Shown here: positions 1 through 5,681 of the stretch, piece by piece | Numbering within the stretch: the first letter of the stretch is position 1 | How the letters are laid out: every line of letters begins with the position of its first letter | Assembly (NCBI GenBank): GCA_002309395.1 | Contig: DBWU01000069.1 | Location: 577-6,257, forward strand | Direction of reading: 5' to 3' | Length of the DNA stretch: 5,681 nucleotides | Source: Oscillospiraceae bacterium UBA1230 | GTDB lineage: Bacteria; Bacillota; Clostridia; Oscillospirales; Oscillospiraceae | Translations under genes and position numbers: made by a program | The notes under the pieces: generated by a model | What the model saw: the letters and a program-made list of their open reading frames with translations, nothing else | Told to the model about the DNA's origin: nothing | The model's database searches: none

Positions 1-230
1 CCGCCGATCGGATCGAAGCGGCGGTGAAAGCGGCGCCCGAATATCAGGAAGGGTTCCCGGAGATACTGCGCGTGTCACCCTTTGAAAAGGCAGTGGAAGA
101 GGCGCGAGATCACGCCGCGGAAGGCGACGTGGTGACGCTTTCGCCGGCCTGTGCCGCCTTCGACCAGTTCAAAAACTTCATGGAGCGTGGCAAGACCTTC
201 AAAGCCATCGTCAATAGCTGGCAGGAATAG
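1..230 (+). CDS. murD: UDP-N-acetylmuramoyl-L-alanine--D-glutamate ligase (MurD), C-terminal fragment
   Basis: This is the last 75 codons of a gene that begins left of the window; the reading frame is open from base 3 and ends at TAG 228-230. MurD is a cytoplasmic ATP-dependent ligase that adds D-glutamate to UDP-MurNAc-L-alanine in peptidoglycan precursor synthesis. The call rests on the C-terminal family signature at 138-182, reading LSPACAAFDQFKNF, followed by ERGKTFKAIV, which is the D-Glu-binding end of MurD enzymes. The ATP-binding and central domains are outside the window. One detail is that the residue after SPACA is Ala (156-158), where many MurD proteins have Ser. The next gene, yunB, begins 39 bases downstream with no terminator between them. 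The family call is strong despite the short fragment; the internal GTG at 24 is not a real start. Confidence 0.93.
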   Translation, partial: ADRIEAAVKAAPEYQEGFPEILRVSPFEKAVEEARDHAAEGDVVTLSPACAAFDQFKNFMERGKTFKAIVNSWQE

Positions 231-252
231 CGGATCTGCCGCGGCATATACT
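225..252 (+). promoter_or_regulatory. possible sigma-E-type promoter ahead of yunB
   Basis: CATATACT at 245-252 matches seven of eight positions of the Bacillus sigma-E -10 consensus CATACANT. A GAATA at 225-229 lies at about the right distance to be a -35 element (consensus roughly KMATATT, 13-15 base spacer). YunB is sigma-E dependent in Bacillus subtilis, so a promoter here is expected. Against it, transcription would start near 259, inside the best ribosome binding site (258-263), which would spoil it unless translation starts further in, at ATG 279 or 294. The match is suggestive only. Confidence 0.25.
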
Positions 253-257
253 CTTTT

Positions 258-263
258 GAGGTG
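258..263 (+). promoter_or_regulatory. ribosome binding site deciding the yunB start
   Basis: GAGGTG ends six bases before GTG 270 and pairs well with the 3' end of 16S rRNA. The longer reading starting at GTG 261 would overlap this site and has only a weak TTGAG upstream, so GTG 270 is preferred. Confidence 0.6.
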
Positions 264-269
264 TGTGCT

Positions 270-965
270 GTGAGACGAATGCAGTATATACGCATGACAC
301 GGCGGACGCGTTTTGCCGTCTGGTGTACCGTGGCGGTGGCGGTGCCGGTATTGATACTGGTGACGATGCTGGTGCGTCTGAAACCGATCCTCGTCAACAT
401 GGCGGTGTCGCGCGTATCCAACTCGGTGAACCGCATCGTGGCCGCCGCTGTCAACGACGCGGTGCGGCAGGGTGTGATCGACTACGATACGCTGGTGACG
501 CTGGAGAAGGACGCGGACGGCCGCGTTACGGCGCTGCGGAGCAATATGGGTGAAGTGAGCCGCCTGCAAACCGGGATCAGCGACGAGATACTGGAGCGGC
601 TTGGCGAGGTGTCCACGGCGGAGCTTGCCATACCGCTGGGTTCTTTGACCGGCTCGGCGCTTCTGGCTGGCCGCGGTCCGGCACTTCGTGTGCGGATCCA
701 GTCGGTGGGTTCGGTCACCGCCAGCTTCCGCAACGATTTTACCTCCGCCGGGATCAACCAGACGAAGCACAGGATTTTGCTGCGTATCGACGTATCCATG
801 AGTATCCTTTTGCCCACGTTCAACACTTCCGCAAAGGTCAGCAACGAAATTGCCGTGGCGGAAACCGTGATCGTGGGCGGCGTGCCGGACAGCTATACCA
901 ATTTCAGCACCGCTCCTTCCGATTTGGAACAATATGCGGAAGATTATATTTTGAATATCGGGTGA
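270..965 (+). CDS. yunB: sporulation protein YunB
   Basis: This encodes a 231-residue membrane-anchored sporulation protein of the YunB family. In B. subtilis the gene is expressed in the mother cell under sigma-E; its molecular activity is not known. Visible features are a basic N-terminus (RRMQYIRMTRRTR), one hydrophobic segment at about residues 14-35, and then an extracytoplasmic-type domain. Within that domain are the family's conserved blocks: IPLGSLTGS (121-129), a GP-containing strand (136-137), GINQTKHRI (161-169) and the C-terminal VIVGGVPDSYTNF (200-212). The length is slightly below the roughly 250 residues of the Bacillus protein. The GTG at 270 is chosen because GAGGTG precedes it by six bases; GTG 261, ATG 279 and ATG 294 are alternatives in the same frame. 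It follows murD closely, and its TGA lies five bases before the ligA start. Its presence implies an endospore-forming lineage, or one descended from such. The family call is firm; the exact start is not. Confidence 0.9.
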   Translation: MRRMQYIRMTRRTRFAVWCTVAVAVPVLILVTMLVRLKPILVNMAVSRVSNSVNRIVAAAVNDAVRQGVIDYDTLVTLEKDADGRVTALRSNMGEVSRLQTGISDEILERLGEVSTAELAIPLGSLTGSALLAGRGPALRVRIQSVGSVTASFRNDFTSAGINQTKHRILLRIDVSMSILLPTFNTSAKVSNEIAVAETVIVGGVPDSYTNFSTAPSDLEQYAEDYILNIG

Positions 966-966
966 T
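961..966 (+). promoter_or_regulatory. ligA ribosome binding site overlapping the yunB stop codon
   Basis: GGTGAT pairs with the 5' half of the anti-Shine-Dalgarno (it is the second half of AGGAGGTGAT) and ends four bases before ATG 971. It contains the yunB stop TGA (963-965), so ribosomes ending yunB sit on the ligA initiation site, which favours translational coupling. Confidence 0.6.
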
Positions 967-970
967 GTAA

Positions 971-2944
971 ATGACACAGCGTGAGGAGATCCGAAAACTG
1001 CAAGAGGAACTGAATGAACACGGGCGGCGGTACTACGTGGAAGACGCGCCTGTGATATCGGACTTTGAGTATGACCGCCTCCTGCGCCGCCTGGAGGAGC
1101 TGGAAGCGCTGTATCCCGACATGGTCACGCCGGATTCGCCCACCCAGCGGGTGGGCGGAGCGGCGCTTCGTGAGTTTGCGCCGGTGGAGCATCCCGTGCC
1201 GCTGGAGAGCTTGCAGGACGTGTTCAACGGCGAAGAAGTGGAGCAGTTTTTAGAACGCGTCGCGGAAACGGTGCCTGAGGCGGCATACAGCGTAGAACCC
1301 AAAGTGGACGGTTTGTCCGTGGCGCTTGAATACCGTGACGGCGTATTCTATCGCGGTGCCACCCGTGGCGACGGACGGGTCGGGGAGGACGTGAGCGAGA
1401 ATTTGCGAACCATCCGCTCCATTCCCATGACGCTGCCGGACAAGCTGCCGCGCCTGATCGTACGGGGCGAGGTGTATATGGCGCGGCAGGTGTTTGAGGA
1501 GATCAACGCCCGGCGTGAGATCGAAGGCAAGCCGCTTATGGCAAATCCCCGTAACGCTGCCGCCGGCTCACTGCGCCAGTTAGACCCCAAGGTGGCGGCA
1601 CAGAGAAAACTGGATATTGCCGTATTCAACCTCCAGCTCGCGGAGGGCAGGACCTTCTCCACCCACACGGAGACGATTGAGTATCTCGCCTCACAGCATT
1701 TCAAGGTGATCCCCCATAAGCTTCTCTCCGGGGCGTCGGCGATCCTTCGGGAGATCGACCGCCTGGGCGAGGAGCGCATGGCGTTTCCCTTTGACATTGA
1801 CGGCGCCGTGCTGAAGATCGACGAGCTCTCCCGGCGCGAAGTGCTGGGCAGTACGTCCAAATCCCCGAAATGGGCGATCGCCTATAAATATCCGCCGGAG
1901 AAGAAGCAAACGGTTTTGCGCGATATCGTGGTGCAGGTGGGCCGTACCGGGGTGCTGACGCCTAAGGCGGAATTGGAGCCGGTGCGTCTGGCAGGCACGA
2001 CGGTGACGTACGCCACGCTCCATAACCAGGATTTCATCGCAGAAAAGGACATCCGCGTGGGCGATACGGTGGTGGTGCAAAAGGCAGGCGAGATCATCCC
2101 GGAGATCGTGGAGGTCATCTACGCAAAGCGCCCCGACGGTACGAAGCCGTATCAGCTTCCCGACCGCTGCCCCGTGTGCGGCGCGCCGGTCAGCCGGGAT
2201 GAAGACGGCGCCGCCGTTCGCTGTACCGGCGCCGAGTGCCCGGCACAGCGACTGCGGAATCTTACCCATTTTGCCTCCCGAAACGCCATGGATATTGACG
2301 GGTTGGGTCCTGCGGTATTACAGCAGCTGATCGATTCGGGTCTTGTGAAAACCGCGGCGGATCTCTATACCCTTTCAGCGCAGGATATTGCCCAGCTTGA
2401 CCGCATGGGTGAGAAATCCGCTCAAAACGCGGTGGACGCTATCGCCGCCTCCCGTGAAAACGACCTCTGGCGGCTCATCAACGCGCTGGGCATCCGGCAG
2501 GTGGGGGATAAGGCGGCAAAGGTGCTTTCGGCGCATTTTGGAACCATGGACGCGCTGTGTGAGGCGTCCGAGGAGGAGCTGACCGCCATTGACGACGTGG
2601 GCCCCGTTACCGCCGCCTATATCCGCGCATGGCTTGCCGATCCGCAATCACAGGATCTTCTGCGCCGCTTGCGGGCGGTAGGGGTCAATATGACATGTAA
2701 AGAGGAAATACTTGACAGCCGTTTTGCCGGAATGACTTTCGTGCTGACCGGCGCGTTGGAGAAGTTCACCCGTGAGGAGGCGACCGCTATGATCGAACAG
2801 CGGGGCGGAAAAGCGTCCGGCTCTGTTTCCAAAAAGACCACCTACGTGGTGGCGGGGGAAAACGCCGGCAGTAAACTCCGCAAGGCGCAGGAGCTGGGCG
2901 TTCCGGTCATCAGCGAGGAGGATTTTCTGGCGCTGTTGCAGTAA
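971..2944 (+). CDS. ligA: NAD-dependent DNA ligase LigA
   Basis: This complete 657-residue protein seals 5'-phosphate/3'-hydroxyl nicks in DNA using NAD+ as the adenylate donor; it is the essential replicative and repair ligase of bacteria. Domains in order are as follows. The Ia (NMN-binding) domain contains YYVEDAPVISDFEYD (21-35). The adenylation domain has the nucleophile Lys111 in KVDG (111-114), RGEVYM (165-170), a DGAVLKID block (277-284) and WAIAYKYPPE (301-310). The OB fold carries VQVGRTGVLTPKAELEPV (321-338) and ATLHNQDF (348-355). A zinc finger follows with Cys400, Cys403, Cys418 and Cys423. A helix-hairpin-helix region spans about 435-555, including DIDGLG and ALGIRQVG. The C-terminal BRCT domain covers about 582-657 (GMTFVLTGALEKFTREEA). 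All catalytic and zinc residues I can check are present and the length is normal. ATG 971 lies five bases after yunB. No good terminator follows the TAA. Confidence 0.98.
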   Translation: MTQREEIRKLQEELNEHGRRYYVEDAPVISDFEYDRLLRRLEELEALYPDMVTPDSPTQRVGGAALREFAPVEHPVPLESLQDVFNGEEVEQFLERVAETVPEAAYSVEPKVDGLSVALEYRDGVFYRGATRGDGRVGEDVSENLRTIRSIPMTLPDKLPRLIVRGEVYMARQVFEEINARREIEGKPLMANPRNAAAGSLRQLDPKVAAQRKLDIAVFNLQLAEGRTFSTHTETIEYLASQHFKVIPHKLLSGASAILREIDRLGEERMAFPFDIDGAVLKIDELSRREVLGSTSKSPKWAIAYKYPPEKKQTVLRDIVVQVGRTGVLTPKAELEPVRLAGTTVTYATLHNQDFIAEKDIRVGDTVVVQKAGEIIPEIVEVIYAKRPDGTKPYQLPDRCPVCGAPVSRDEDGAAVRCTGAECPAQRLRNLTHFASRNAMDIDGLGPAVLQQLIDSGLVKTAADLYTLSAQDIAQLDRMGEKSAQNAVDAIAASRENDLWRLINALGIRQVGDKAAKVLSAHFGTMDALCEASEEELTAIDDVGPVTAAYIRAWLADPQSQDLLRRLRAVGVNMTCKEEILDSRFAGMTFVLTGALEKFTREEATAMIEQRGGKASGSVSKKTTYVVAGENAGSKLRKAQELGVPVISEEDFLALLQ

Positions 2945-2985
2945 GTGCCGGTGCGCCGGAGGGAAATTATCGTTGATTTCTTCCA

Positions 2986-3013
2986 TTGACATCCTGTGTC
3001 CCTGTGTTACAAT
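2986..3013 (+). promoter_or_regulatory. near-consensus sigma-A promoter for the CoA-transferase gene
   Basis: A perfect -35 TTGACA (2986-2991) is separated by 16 bases from the -10 TACAAT (3008-3013), which differs from TATAAT at one position. It also has an extended -10 TG at 3005-3006, one base upstream. Transcription would start near 3019-3021, giving a leader of about 37 bases before ATG 3058. The spacer contains two copies of CCTGTGT (2993-2999 and 3001-3007). Because the -35 occupies 2986-2991, the longer in-frame reading that begins with TTG 2986 cannot be the real start from this transcript. The promoter would serve the CoA-transferase gene and probably valS. Confidence 0.75.
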
Positions 3014-3020
3014 ACGGTGC

Positions 3021-3034
3021 AGGAGATACAAATG
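3021..3034 (+). promoter_or_regulatory. strong ribosome binding site in front of an out-of-frame ATG
   Basis: AGGAGA (3021-3026) lies five bases before ATG 3032, an ideal arrangement. That ATG is in a different frame from the CoA-transferase, and its reading of 50 codons ends at 3184 inside the CoA-transferase gene. The predicted peptide resembles nothing I recognise. The authentic start at 3058 has only a weak purine-rich AGAGAGAAG (3042-3050) before it. The site may help load ribosomes for the downstream start, feed a competing upstream frame, or be a chance match. Confidence 0.35.
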
Positions 3035-3057
3035 ATCGTAAAGAGAGAAGTAGTATC

Positions 3058-4407
3058 ATGGCATTACCCTTTAATTACGCAACGGAATATCGCGCCAAAC
3101 TGCGAACGCCGGATCAGGCGGCGCGTGCGGTCAAAAGCGGCGACTGGATCGATATCGGCATGGGGGCTGGGTTTCCGACCCTGATGGACGAGGCGATCGC
3201 CAGGCGGCGTGATGAGCTGCGCGGCGTAAAGATCCGCGGCTCGCTGATCTTCCAGCCGATCCGCATGGTGGAATGCGATGAAGAGCGCAAGCATTTTATC
3301 TACAACAGTTGGCACATGTCCGGCTATGAGCGCAAGCTCTGCGACAGAGGACTTTGTAATTTCAGCCCCATGGTGTTCCGCAATCTGGGATATTACTATC
3401 AGTTCTATCTGACGGTGAACGTGGCGATGATCGCCGTGCCGCCGATGAACGCCCACGGCTATTTCAACTTCTCCGCCGCCAATGCCTACGCCCGTGCGGT
3501 GATGGACAAGGCGGATATCGTGATCCTGGAGGTCAATGAGAATCTCCCGTGGGTCTACGGCGGATTGGATGAATGTATCCACATCAGCGAAGTGGATATG
3601 ATCGTGGAGGGCGAACACGGGCCGCTTCCTACGCTGGATCCGCCGCCTGCGTCCGAGGCGGAGATCAAAATTGCGGAATACGTGGTGCAGAATATGGTCA
3701 ACGGCTCCACGCTCCAGCTCGGCATCGGCTCGCTGCCCAACGCGGTGGGGCAGATGCTGGCGCGTTCCGATCTGAAGGACCTGGGCGTACATACCGAAAT
3801 GCTCTGCGATTCCTATCTCGATCTTTATAAGGCAGGGAAAGTCACCAACCGCAAAAAAAATATTGACCGCTATAAAAGCGTGTTCGGCTTCGCGGTCGGT
3901 TCGCCGGATCTGTACGATTGGATCCGGGAGAATCCGGGTGTTGTCACCTATCCCATCACCTATTGCAACAGTCCCGGCAAGATCGGCAGGCTGGACAATT
4001 TCGTGTCGATCAACAACTGCATCCGTGTGGATCTGTACGGTCAGATCTGCGCGGAAACGGTGGGCACGCGGCAGATCAGCGGTACCGGCGGACAGCTGGA
4101 CTTTCTGGAGGGCGCGGCGCTCAGCCGGGGTGGAAAGGCGTTCGTCTGTATGACCTCCTCGTTCACCGATAAAAACGGCAAGACCTCCTCGCGCATTACG
4201 CCCGATCTATTGAGAGGCGACGTTGTCACCGATCCGCGAACACTGGCGTTTTATCTCGTCACGGAATACGGAGTTGTCAATCTGATGGGCTGTACCACGT
4301 GGGAGCGTGCGGAAAAACTGATCTCCATCGCCCATCCCGATTTCCGCGACGAGCTGATCGCCGCGGCGCAGGCGCAGGGGATCTGGATCCGCTCCAATAA
4401 GCGATAA
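3058..4407 (+). CDS. acetyl-CoA hydrolase/transferase family CoA-transferase (butyryl-CoA:acetate or 4-hydroxybutyrate CoA-transferase type)
   Basis: This 449-residue cytoplasmic class I CoA-transferase belongs to the group that moves CoA from an acyl-CoA such as butyryl- or 4-hydroxybutyryl-CoA to acetate through a glutamyl-CoA thioester. The probable catalytic Glu is Glu247 in DLGVHTEM (241-248, codon 3796-3798). Other family blocks are the N-terminal KSGDWIDIG (26-34), NSWHMSG (83-89), VAMIAVPPMNAHGYFNF (122-138), the glycine loop LQLGIGSLPNAVG (219-231), QISGTGGQLDF (339-349) and the C-terminal TEYGVVNL with TWERAEKLISIAHPDFRDEL (402-433). Length matches the roughly 440-450 residues of the family. 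From memory it looks closest to the butyrate-forming enzymes (But) of gut Clostridia, but the substrate cannot be settled by eye. ATG 3058 is chosen because it places YRAKL at the usual distance from the N-terminus and follows the promoter; the longer frame from 2986 overlaps the -35. valS follows after 36 bases. Confidence 0.9.
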   Translation: MALPFNYATEYRAKLRTPDQAARAVKSGDWIDIGMGAGFPTLMDEAIARRRDELRGVKIRGSLIFQPIRMVECDEERKHFIYNSWHMSGYERKLCDRGLCNFSPMVFRNLGYYYQFYLTVNVAMIAVPPMNAHGYFNFSAANAYARAVMDKADIVILEVNENLPWVYGGLDECIHISEVDMIVEGEHGPLPTLDPPPASEAEIKIAEYVVQNMVNGSTLQLGIGSLPNAVGQMLARSDLKDLGVHTEMLCDSYLDLYKAGKVTNRKKNIDRYKSVFGFAVGSPDLYDWIRENPGVVTYPITYCNSPGKIGRLDNFVSINNCIRVDLYGQICAETVGTRQISGTGGQLDFLEGAALSRGGKAFVCMTSSFTDKNGKTSSRITPDLLRGDVVTDPRTLAFYLVTEYGVVNLMGCTTWERAEKLISIAHPDFRDELIAAAQAQGIWIRSNKR

Positions 4408-4430
4408 AAAGCGGATAAGGCGTTTTCATA

Positions 4431-4436
4431 AAGGAG
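4431..4436 (+). promoter_or_regulatory. valS ribosome binding site
   Basis: AAGGAG lies seven bases before ATG 4444, a near-ideal Shine-Dalgarno. The 36-base gap (4408-4443) after the CoA-transferase stop contains no convincing terminator hairpin and no promoter pair. It is far too short for a T-box leader. Confidence 0.75.
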
Positions 4437-4443
4437 TTTGCAT

Positions 4444-5681
4444 ATGAGAAAAGAATTACCCAAGGTGTACGATCCCCGTGACGTGGAGCCGCGGATCTAC
4501 CGGATGTGGATGGAAAACGACTGCTTCAAGGCGTCGGCGGATCCTGCCAAAAAACCGTTTTCCATCGTGATGCCGCCGCCCAACGTGACGGGACAGCTTC
4601 ACATGGGTCACGCCATGGACTCCACGTTGCAGGATATCCTGACCCGTTTTAAAAGGATGCAGGGATATTCCGCCCTGTGGCTGCCCGGTACCGACCATGC
4701 CGGTATCGCCACGCAGATCAAGGTGGAGGAGTCCCTGCGAAACGAGGAGGGACTGACCCGGTATGACCTGGGGCGCGAAAAATTCTTGGAGCGCGTCTGG
4801 GCGTGGAAGGAGAAATACGGCAACCGCATCGTGCAGCAGCAGATGAAGATGGGCGCCTCCTGCGATTGGAGCCGTTCCCGTTTCACCATGGACGAGGGTT
4901 GTTCCCACGCGGTACGCGAGGCGTTCTGCTCGCTGTACGATAAGGGCTTGATCTATAAGGGTAGCCGCATCATCAACTGGTGTCCCCACTGTCTCACGGC
5001 ACTTTCCGACGCGGAGGTGGAGTACGTGGATAAGCCCGGCGCTCTGTGGCATATCCGCTATCCGCTCTCCGACGGTTCCGGCGATATCGTGGTGGCGACC
5101 ACCCGTCCGGAGACCATGCTGGGCGATACCGGCGTGGCGGTGAACCCGGAGGACGAGAGCCATAAGCATCTGATCGGCAAGACCTGTATCTTGCCGCTGG
5201 TGGGTCGGGAGATCCCTATCGTGGGCGATGATTACTGCGAGATCGGTTTCGGTACCGGCGCGGTGAAGATGACGCCGGCGCACGATCCCAACGACTTTGA
5301 GGTAGGTCTGCGGCATCATCTGGAGGTGATCCGCGTTATCGCCGATAACGGCACCATCAACGAAAACGGCGGCGCCTACGAAGGCATGGATCGTTACGAA
5401 TGCCGTAAGAAGATCGTGAGCGATCTGGAGGAGCAGGGGTATCTGGTCAAGACCGAGCCGTATTCCCACAACGTGGGGACCTGCTACCGCTGTCATAACG
5501 ACGTGGAACCGCTGATCTCCGCGCAGTGGTTCGTTAAGATGGCGCCGCTTGCCAAGGAAGCCATCCGCGTGGTGAAAGACGGCACCATCCGTTTCGTGCC
5601 GGAGCGATTTACCAAAACGTATATCAACTGGATGGAGAACGTACACGACTGGTGCATCTCCCGCCAGCTCTGGTGGGGGCA
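4444..5681 (+). CDS. valS: valine--tRNA ligase (ValS), N-terminal part
   Basis: This is the first 412 codons of a class I aminoacyl-tRNA synthetase that charges tRNA-Val with valine in the cytoplasm; the gene continues past the right edge. Visible parts are the ATP-binding signature PPPNVTGQLHMGHA (44-57), in which HMGH is the HIGH motif, and LPGTDHAGIATQ (80-91). A CP1 editing domain that removes mischarged threonine contains TTRPETMLGDT (219-229) and GTGAVKMTPAHDPNDFEVG (270-288). Two CxxC pairs, Cys180/Cys183 and Cys347/Cys350, match the zinc ribbon of bacterial ValRS. Return to the catalytic fold is seen at ISAQWFVKM (358-366) and CISRQLWWG (404-412). The KMSKS loop, anticodon-binding domain and C-terminal coiled coil, in a family of about 880 residues, lie outside the window. 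The start has AAGGAG seven bases upstream. Clostridial valS genes often follow a T-box leader; none fits here, so transcription probably comes from the promoter at 2986 or read-through. Confidence 0.97.
   Translation, partial: MRKELPKVYDPRDVEPRIYRMWMENDCFKASADPAKKPFSIVMPPPNVTGQLHMGHAMDSTLQDILTRFKRMQGYSALWLPGTDHAGIATQIKVEESLRNEEGLTRYDLGREKFLERVWAWKEKYGNRIVQQQMKMGASCDWSRSRFTMDEGCSHAVREAFCSLYDKGLIYKGSRIINWCPHCLTALSDAEVEYVDKPGALWHIRYPLSDGSGDIVVATTRPETMLGDTGVAVNPEDESHKHLIGKTCILPLVGREIPIVGDDYCEIGFGTGAVKMTPAHDPNDFEVGLRHHLEVIRVIADNGTINENGGAYEGMDRYECRKKIVSDLEEQGYLVKTEPYSHNVGTCYRCHNDVEPLISAQWFVKMAPLAKEAIRVVKDGTIRFVPERFTKTYINWMENVHDWCISRQLWWG

Noticed and set aside
75..977. 300-codon minus-strand frame opposite murD and yunB
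   Set aside because: It spans two genes recognised on the plus strand. The product is low-complexity, with His/Arg-rich runs such as HRHQYQYRHRHRH and no domain; this is a shadow frame.
1691..2269. 192-codon minus-strand frame within ligA
   Set aside because: It lies opposite the adenylation, OB and zinc parts of LigA, whose motifs are intact. The antisense protein has no recognisable feature.
2948..2959. Short hairpin CCGG-TGCG-CCGG just after the ligA stop, considered as a terminator
   Set aside because: The stem is only four base pairs and is followed by AGGGAAATT rather than a T run, so it is not a convincing intrinsic terminator.
2986..3057. N-terminal extension of the CoA-transferase starting at TTG 2986
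   Set aside because: The start codon lies inside the promoter -35 element, there is no ribosome binding site, and the extension does not look like the family N-terminus.
3064..3792. 242-codon minus-strand frame opposite the CoA-transferase gene
   Set aside because: The plus-strand protein has all its family motifs here. The antisense product is again His/Arg-rich and unrecognisable.
4405..4430. Repeated GCGATAA / GCGGATAA after the CoA-transferase stop
   Set aside because: It is an imperfect short direct repeat with no stem-forming ability, too short to be called a terminator or regulatory site.
4456..5646. 396-codon open frame on the minus strand opposite valS
   Set aside because: It is antisense to a clearly recognised ValS over its whole length. 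The translation is rich in His and Arg with no family motif, typical of the shadow frame of GC-rich genes.
1..5681. High number of GATC tetramers through the window
   Set aside because: They mostly arise from preferred codon pairs ending in ATC (Ile) after G, such as GAGATC and GTGATC; no clustering suggests an origin or methylation-controlled site.

Overview
The window holds five forward-strand genes or gene parts and almost no spare DNA: the 3' end of murD, then yunB, ligA, an acetate-type CoA-transferase gene, and the 5' part of valS. The longest stretch without a gene is about 113 bases (2945-3057). The sequence is GC-rich with strong G/C preference at third codon positions. YunB is a protein of endospore formers and the CoA-transferase resembles those of anaerobic butyrate producers. 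Together these suggest a moderately high-GC, anaerobic, spore-forming member of the Clostridia, for example a gut or digester Oscillospirales or Christensenellales relative. That placement is inference; nothing in the window fixes genus or species.

Region 1 (1-2944) reads murD (3' fragment) - yunB - ligA. The gaps are 39 bases (to the preferred yunB start) and 5 bases. No terminator is visible between the genes, so this looks like one transcription unit linking peptidoglycan precursor synthesis, a mother-cell sporulation protein and the replicative NAD-dependent DNA ligase. A weak sigma-E-like promoter match and a short palindrome lie in the murD-yunB gap.

Region 2 (2945-3057) is the only real intergenic space. 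It carries a near-consensus housekeeping promoter (TTGACA, 16-base spacer, TACAAT with an extended TG) and a strong Shine-Dalgarno that serves an out-of-frame ATG. The probable CoA-transferase start is the ATG at 3058.

Region 3 (3058-5681) is the CoA-transferase gene followed after 36 bases by valS, which runs off the right edge. valS has its own good ribosome binding site but no room for a T-box leader or a promoter of the usual kind, so it is probably co-transcribed with the CoA-transferase gene.

No mobile element, CRISPR array, tRNA, rRNA, riboswitch or phage gene was seen. All genes read through without frameshift. This is mostly ordinary core-genome DNA. I did not find a new biological system; the points worth a second look are regulatory and concern gene order.
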